Shown in pieces: positions 59,179 through 64,000 of a DNA stretch of 64,000 nt. The stretch's first letter is position 1; the number at the start of each line of letters is the position of its first letter. A model generated the notes under the pieces. The model searched no databases, was not told the origin of the DNA, and worked only from the letters and a program-made list of their open reading frames with translations. This DNA is from Aquimarina longa SW024 (GTDB taxonomy: Bacteria > Bacteroidota > Bacteroidia > Flavobacteriales > Flavobacteriaceae). The stretch lies in contig NZ_AVQK01000014.1 of the NCBI RefSeq assembly GCF_001401755.1, positions 245,216-309,215 on the forward strand. Reading direction: 5' to 3'. The translations under genes were made by a program, and so were the position numbers.

Positions 59179-61309
59179 AAGTCAATTTTCATTTTATTTT
59201 TTATTATTTTTTTTCAGTTTCACATTCGCTCAGCATAAAAAAGTAGAAAAAGACTCTGTTAAAACAGAACAATTAGAAGAAGTAATCGTAACGGGGCAGT
59301 ATGCTCCACAATCAATAAACAAGTCAGTTTTTGAAGTTAAAGTAATCAGTAGAGCTCAGATAGAGCAACAAGCAGGGAATAACCTTGCAGATGTATTAAA
59401 CCAAACTCTAAATATTAGTATTATCCCTAATGCATCTACAGGAAAATCAGCAGTACAGCTATTTGGATTAGATGGTCAATATTTTAAAATACTGATAGAT
59501 AATATTCCTGTAGTAAATGATGAAGGTTTAGGGAATAATACGGATTTAACCCAGATAAACTTAGATGATATCCAACAAATAGAAATTGTTGAAGGCTCTA
59601 TGGGAGTGCAATATGGAGCAAATGCAGTTTCTGGAGTGATTAATATTATTACCAAAAAATATGGTAGATATAAATGGGAGATTACTCCTTTTTTACAAGA
59701 AGAAACAGTAGGAGATGAATATGGCTTATTTGATAAAGGGAGACATATACAATCGCTAAGAGTAGGATATAAAATCTCTGATAAATGGTATACCAATGCG
59801 ATGTATACAAGAAATGATTTTGCTGGTTTTTGGGATAATAAAAAGGGGCAATTCCATGAGTTAGATGATGGTAAGAGAGGATATCTATGGCTACCAAAAC
59901 TGCAGAGTACAACAAAAGCTCTACTCAGTTATAGAGGAGATAATAGGTTTAGAGCCTTTTATAAGTTCGAGTATTTTGATGAGCATATAGATCGGTTCTC
60001 AGAACAGGTAATCCTTAATTATAATGCTTCTACGCAGACTACAGATCCTGTAGGTAACGATGCTATTTTTACATCACAGCGGTTTTATCATCACCTTAAT
60101 TTTTTAGGAAAATGGAAAACCAGTTTTAATTATGATATTTCGTTGTCGTATCAGCAGCAGAAAAGAAATGCAGAAATTTTTAAATACAGAATTAAAGCCA
60201 GAGAAAAATTTGATATCGAAAAGTTTGAATATGAGTCTAGAAAAGTGCTGTATTCTAAAGGTAATTTTAGTAATTTTTTAGAAAATGATTTTTTCGATTT
60301 TCAGTTAGGGTATGAAGTAAATCATATTAATGGATATGCATCCAGTACCTCGGGTAGTTTTGATGGACAAAACATAAAAAGAGAGTTAGGATCGTATGAT
60401 TTTTTTAGTTCTGCAGAGATATATGCTAGCGATAGCTTTTCTATTCGTCCTGGAGCAAGACTACTTACCTCTTCTGTTTTTAAACCTCAGGTAGCAATGT
60501 CATTAAGTACTAAATACATTTTTGCTAATAAGTTAGAAATAAGAGGAGTAGTAGGTTCTTCTCCCAGATTGCCTAATTATACAGAGTTGTACACCTATTT
60601 TGTAGATACTAATCATGATGTAAGAGGAAATCAAAATATAAAACCCGAGCAAGGTATTTCTGCTTTTTTACATATTAAGAAAAATCTAAAACTAACGACT
60701 GATAACAGTTTTAAGATGCTTAGTAAGCTTTCTTTAAATTATCTAAACGTATCTGATAGAATAGAGTTAAGTGTTGTTAGCCAGACTCCACTACAATTTC
60801 AATACATCAATATAGACTCATACAAAACTATTGGAGCATTTTTTAATAATACGATGAATTATAAAAATATAAATGCTGCTGTAGGGATTGGTTTTTCTGG
60901 AGAATCAAAAGTATTAGACAGTAGAACACTACATAATGATGATTTTTTATATCGTATGCAACTTAATGTTAATGCATCATATTATGCAAAACCAATAGGT
61001 ATGATATTCTCTGCATATTATAAGTACAATGGTGCTACGCAGCAATTCGTACAACGACAGAATCAAAATAATGAAACAGAACTGATCAAAGGAAAGCAAG
61101 AAGGGTATAGTTGGTTAGACGCTTCTCTACGCAAAGACTTCTTAGACAAAAAAATACAACTCACTTTTGGAGTTCGTAACCTTTTGGATATTACCAGTGT
61201 AAATACTACCGCAACAGAAGGCGGAGCACATTCTGGACCAGCATCAACTATTTTATTGGGGTATGGGAGGTCCTATTTTTTAAAACTAGTTTATAATCTT
61301 AATTTTTAA
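59165..61309 (+). CDS. hmuR: TonB-dependent heme receptor, HmuR type
   Basis: A 714-residue outer-membrane receptor. Signal peptide (FYFLLFFFSFTFAQ), TonB box region QLEEVIVTGQYAP (about 33-45), plug (about 50-165: IEQQAGNNLADVLNQTLNIS, IEIVEGSMGVQYGANAVSGVIN) and barrel ending YFLKLVYNLNF. The receptor lacks the carboxypeptidase-regulatory domain seen in the other two receptors. It is followed 13 nt later by hmuY, as in Porphyromonas gingivalis where HmuR takes heme from HmuY; that pairing supports the heme assignment. The two candidate iron boxes lie at its promoter and start codon. Confidence 0.88.
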   Translation: MNLNRSQFSFYFLLFFFSFTFAQHKKVEKDSVKTEQLEEVIVTGQYAPQSINKSVFEVKVISRAQIEQQAGNNLADVLNQTLNISIIPNASTGKSAVQLFGLDGQYFKILIDNIPVVNDEGLGNNTDLTQINLDDIQQIEIVEGSMGVQYGANAVSGVINIITKKYGRYKWEITPFLQEETVGDEYGLFDKGRHIQSLRVGYKISDKWYTNAMYTRNDFAGFWDNKKGQFHELDDGKRGYLWLPKLQSTTKALLSYRGDNRFRAFYKFEYFDEHIDRFSEQVILNYNASTQTTDPVGNDAIFTSQRFYHHLNFLGKWKTSFNYDISLSYQQQKRNAEIFKYRIKAREKFDIEKFEYESRKVLYSKGNFSNFLENDFFDFQLGYEVNHINGYASSTSGSFDGQNIKRELGSYDFFSSAEIYASDSFSIRPGARLLTSSVFKPQVAMSLSTKYIFANKLEIRGVVGSSPRLPNYTELYTYFVDTNHDVRGNQNIKPEQGISAFLHIKKNLKLTTDNSFKMLSKLSLNYLNVSDRIELSVVSQTPLQFQYINIDSYKTIGAFFNNTMNYKNINAAVGIGFSGESKVLDSRTLHNDDFLYRMQLNVNASYYAKPIGMIFSAYYKYNGATQQFVQRQNQNNETELIKGKQEGYSWLDASLRKDFLDKKIQLTFGVRNLLDITSVNTTATEGGAHSGPASTILLGYGRSYFLKLVYNLNF

Positions 61310-61322
61310 TTGACAAGTCAAA

Positions 61323-62840
61323 ATGAATACCAATTTATTTTTTATTAAAACATTACTACTACTCTTTATACTAAGTGGGTGTAGCAGTGATGATGATGCT
61401 ACAGTACAAGAATTTGCTGTAGCGTTCGAAAACCCATCAACAAGTTTTTCTACTACAGATGAGAAGAAAGATGCAAAGATTGTTTTTTCGCGTAATGCCT
61501 CAGAGGCAGGAAATATAGTTGTAACATATACTGCAGAGAATGCTACTTATGGTGCAGAAGCAGATTTTACAACAACCCCATCAGGAGAAACGGGTAGTCT
61601 TACAATTCCTTTTAAACAAGGGGCTAAAGAAGCTACATTTACCATCAATAAGTTTAAAAACCCTGTCGAAGGAGTGACTAAGGGGTTAACATTTTCTATT
61701 ACTAAAGTAAGTGTACCTAATAGTACGATACGTGGTAACACTAATATGGCACTAAGCTTTACAGAATCCGCAGCCTTAGGAGGTAGCATTGCTCCAAAAG
61801 TAGGAGGAGTAAACTATCCCAATCAAGTATATATAGATTTAAGCGCTCAGAAAACAACACCCGTTAGACGAGATACGTGGGAGATAGCGTTTCACTCAGG
61901 GGCAGAGAATACAGTATTTCTAAACTCTTCTCTAAGAATTACAGCAGCAAAATTATCTCAGTTTACAGATATTACATCAGTAACCAGTACTACAGCATTT
62001 AATCCTCCTTTAGAGATTAATGCTAGAAATCTTTTTACGAAACCCATTTCATATAAAAAAGTAACCGTTACTACGGTTGAAGACTATAAGAAAGGAGTGA
62101 AATCATCTTATAATATGTATGAATCTTATGCAGATGCTACAGATGGTAGTACTACTGCAATATCAGAGATTTCTTCTAAAGAAGAAGAAAACAAGGTGTA
62201 TTTGGTATATATGGGATCAGAAATACCTACAGAACCAGGAGCAGGATCTATTAATACAACAGGAGATGATAGAGGATGGTATAAGATTAGAGTGCTAATG
62301 GATGGAGATGCTTATAAGCTTCAGTACGCAGCATTAGATGCTACAACTTTTACCGAAGTAATGATTAATAAGGATCCTAATTTTAATACAGTAGCATTTA
62401 GTTTAACTACAGGAAAAAAAGTGAATGTAGAACCTACAAAAGGAGAATGGGATATTAACTTTAGTGGTGTATTTGGATCTGAGTATGGTACTACCTATAG
62501 CGATTATGTAGTGCATAATACATTAGGAGGTACTGGATTGTATCAAGTTACTTTATATAAAACGGATAAAAATGGTGTTGTAGAAAAATTTGATGTCCCT
62601 TCTTACGAAGATTTTGGATTAGCCAATGTAGATGAGAAATTATTAGATTTCAAAAAAAGAAATGCTATAGGGAGTGGCTGGCGTAATGCATTTGCAAAAC
62701 CCGTAGCAAAACTAAAAGATGATAGATATTATATCATAAAAGATAAAGCAGGAAACTATTATAAACTCCGTTTCACTGCTGTATTGAATGAAAAAAACGA
62801 AAGAGGAAACCCTAAATTTGAGTACACTCTATTAAAATAG
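61323..62840 (+). CDS. hmuY: HmuY family heme-binding lipoprotein
   Basis: A 505-residue lipoprotein: lipobox LSGC with Cys about residue 20, then SSDDD, a surface-export pattern. Residues about 28-145 are a Calx-beta-like domain (VAFENPSTSFSTTDEKKDAK, YTAENATYGAEADFTTTPSG), not part of P. gingivalis HmuY. The rest is the HmuY domain: PNQVYIDLSAQKTTPVRRDTW, EIAFHSGAENTVFLNSSLRI, and a second similar half (TKGEWDINFSGVFGSEYG, YYKLRFTAVLNEKNERGNPKFEY). HmuY takes heme from host proteins and hands it to HmuR. At more than twice the usual length it appears to be an enlarged version. Terminator follows. Confidence 0.9.
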   Translation: MNTNLFFIKTLLLLFILSGCSSDDDATVQEFAVAFENPSTSFSTTDEKKDAKIVFSRNASEAGNIVVTYTAENATYGAEADFTTTPSGETGSLTIPFKQGAKEATFTINKFKNPVEGVTKGLTFSITKVSVPNSTIRGNTNMALSFTESAALGGSIAPKVGGVNYPNQVYIDLSAQKTTPVRRDTWEIAFHSGAENTVFLNSSLRITAAKLSQFTDITSVTSTTAFNPPLEINARNLFTKPISYKKVTVTTVEDYKKGVKSSYNMYESYADATDGSTTAISEISSKEEENKVYLVYMGSEIPTEPGAGSINTTGDDRGWYKIRVLMDGDAYKLQYAALDATTFTEVMINKDPNFNTVAFSLTTGKKVNVEPTKGEWDINFSGVFGSEYGTTYSDYVVHNTLGGTGLYQVTLYKTDKNGVVEKFDVPSYEDFGLANVDEKLLDFKKRNAIGSGWRNAFAKPVAKLKDDRYYIIKDKAGNYYKLRFTAVLNEKNERGNPKFEYTLLK

Positions 62841-62887
62841 AAAAGAGTGTTTTTTGTCTTATTATTATTTAAAAGTGTTGATGTAAG

Positions 62888-62921
62888 CTCTCCAGATCTT
62901 TTTGATCTGGAGAGTTTTTTT
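62888..62921 (+). terminator. terminator of hmuR-hmuY
   Basis: CTCTCCAGATC and GATCTGGAGAG form a perfect 11-bp stem around TTTTT, with a 7-nt T run. Confidence 0.95.
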
Positions 62922-63115
62922 GTAATAGTCAGTATCCGATTAAGAAGGGGAGGAGGTAATGGTATTAAATTAAGATGTGTCTTTTTGATGATTAAGGGTT
63001 TATAAAAAAAATCTTTACTTCTATCATAGATTCCAGTCTTTAGTTTATCCAGAGTTAAGCCTTTAGATTTGTTTATTGAAATACTATTATTAATAGTCTT
63101 AACCATTCTCATCAC

Positions 63116-63157
63116 TACAGTAGAGAAATAAGCATCTACAGTAGAGAAATAGAAATC
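63116..63157. repeat. two dispersed copies of the 21-bp minisatellite unit
   Basis: TACAGTAGAGAAATAAGCATC and TACAGTAGAGAAATAGAAATC are directly repeated at 21-bp spacing and match the TACAGTCGAGAAATTAGCAC unit of the array at 10049-10342. The surrounding region 62922-63322 has no gene I can support. Confidence 0.75.
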
Positions 63158-63322
63158 GGAATTTCTGAGGGTAGAGGTGTGAGATCAAAATTACTGTAAA
63201 AAAAAATAGTTATAAAAATATAGGTAACAATAGTACTACTTATAGCATTAATAAAACAAATAACCGATATATCCTAATAGGGTAATATCATAAATTAATA
63301 CATACTTATACATACAAATTTT

Positions 63323-63788
63323 ATGGACAAAAGACAGATCAATCGTTTAGAAATGTATCAAGCAGTACAAACTTTTATGGATACCAATACTACAATATGG
63401 AGTGGTGTACTGTATTAGTTACTTTTAAAAATGACCTAGAGAAATTATTAATACAGATTAATGAGAATAAAGATAGTCAAGAAACCTGTAGAGTCTATCT
63501 GGGTGGTAATAAGACTATACAAAAACGTTTTGTATCAGAGAAAGGGGATATTCTAAACGATGCTCTAGAGGCCTATGCTGCTATATAGGGTAATGCTGTA
63601 TTAGAGCAAAAAGCTGCAAAAAGACACTACCTGCAAAAACATTTTCTGATTTGTATAAATTTCGAAATCAGGATTTTATTACTGTAATGACAGAAACCAT
63701 ATTATTATTAGATCAGAATTTAGTTCCTCTTGGTGACTATGGTGTAACCCAAGATCAGATCACTGATCTAAAAAATTGGAGTTGCTAG
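63323..63788 (+). pseudogene. decayed gene of a common flavobacterial hypothetical family
   Basis: From the ATG at 63323 the reading is MDKRQINRLEMYQAVQTFMD and TNTTIWSGV, then a stop unless the frame shifts near 63405, after which it reads VLVTFKNDLEKLLIQINENK and continues to LEAYAAI and a TAG at 63586-63588. Past the stop the similarity goes on (GNAVLEQKAAK), shifts again and reads DFITVMTETILLLDQNLVPL and GDYGVTQDQITDLKNWSC. At least two frameshifts and two stops show it is not expressed as one protein. Intact members are helical proteins of unknown function, often in many copies per genome. Confidence 0.8.
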
Positions 63789-63945
63789 AGAACTATAGAG
63801 GTTATGCATTATTATTGCGTAGATGGATACAAGAGTCTAATAGGGGCTAAACTCTTATGAGATCGCAACCCTTATAAAGCAGTCTCCATTAGTGATGGAT
63901 CATATATGATAGTGTAAGTCATTATCTCTAAAAAATTAACGTTTT

Positions 63946-63977
63946 AGACCTTCGAGGTTTCCAAACACTGTAGGGTT
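63946..63977. repeat. degenerate palindromic repeat near window end
   Basis: AGACCTTCGAGGTTT followed by AAACACTGTAGGGTT forms an imperfect inverted repeat of the same kind as those at 33748 and 43114. The rest of 63789-64000 shows only further decayed sequence. Confidence 0.45.
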
Positions 63978-64000
63978 AAATAGTGTTTTTCGTTAAAAAA

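Noticed and set aside
1..64000. tRNA, rRNA or other known structured RNA genes
   Set aside because: I saw no tRNA cloverleaf with a T-loop GTTCRA pattern in the spacers, no rRNA-like sequence and no recognisable riboswitch, but a covariance-model scan would be needed to be sure.

Overview
The window reads as chromosome from a low-GC marine member of the Flavobacteriaceae (Bacteroidota); an Aquimarina-like genus is my guess from overall gene style, not something I can prove. Support comes from Bacteroidota-type -7 promoter boxes (TAnnTTTG), the TssD form of the type VI tube protein, a DUF3276/PUR protein, long NusB, HmuY, DUF4856, DUF6607, DUF2271 and HTTM families, and lipoproteins with the flavobacterial lipobox followed by SSDDD or KNEKK.

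Layout. 1-3.9 kb: end of a LolD/MacB-type ABC ATPase gene, a single-domain PAS protein, a methyltransferase-like protein and an ABC-F ATPase. 3.9-9.8 kb (minus strand): a type VI secretion island with one tssD (Hcp) gene, two full effector-like proteins that share a nearly identical N-terminal half but carry different C-termini, two orphan C-terminal cassettes, two N-terminal stubs, a scar of the tssD 3' end, and four lipoprotein immunity candidates. 10.0-10.3 kb: fourteen 21-bp tandem repeats. 10.4-34.4 kb: housekeeping genes (lnt, pssA, lptB, an AhpD-like gene, tatC, kdsD, recQ, a cyclophilin-FKBP fusion, an M14 peptidase, DUF3276, an ABC exporter, a leucine-type dehydrogenase, nusB, DUF1573, yajC, mscS, pepT, pyrD, a LysE exporter), with one decayed GNAT gene. 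34.5-43 kb: secreted proteins, an OmpA-family protein, a one-component hybrid sensor (7TM-DISM, kinase, receiver, AraC) and an HMG-CoA-lyase-like enzyme. 43.4-62.8 kb: iron and heme acquisition. 62.8-64 kb: a decayed gene and repeats.

How the genes work together. The type VI island looks like an evolving toxin/immunity array: tssD supplies the tube, the shared effector N-terminus probably marks cargo, and the variable C-termini are toxins matched to periplasmic lipoproteins. Its history can be read from repeated fragments, including two immunity paralogues with identical ends and divergent centres. The iron region has three blocks: DUF4856-imelysin-HTTM-TonB receptor (plus); a PAS protein, ferritin and a small Cys/Lys-rich ORF (plus); and a divergent heme locus with hmuR-hmuY to the right and DUF6607-TonB receptor-ankyrin-DUF2271-PepSY/flavodoxin reductase to the left.

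The most useful non-coding signal I found is a 23-nt partly palindromic AT-rich element, related to TTATTTAGATT-N-AATTAAAATAA, at 43426, 44849, 51172, 59113 and 59156. It lies at or next to promoters of the iron genes. In the divergent hmuR/DUF6607 spacer two copies sit symmetrically around two opposed -7 boxes. I interpret it as the binding site of an iron regulator such as Fur; this is inference and needs a genome-wide motif scan.
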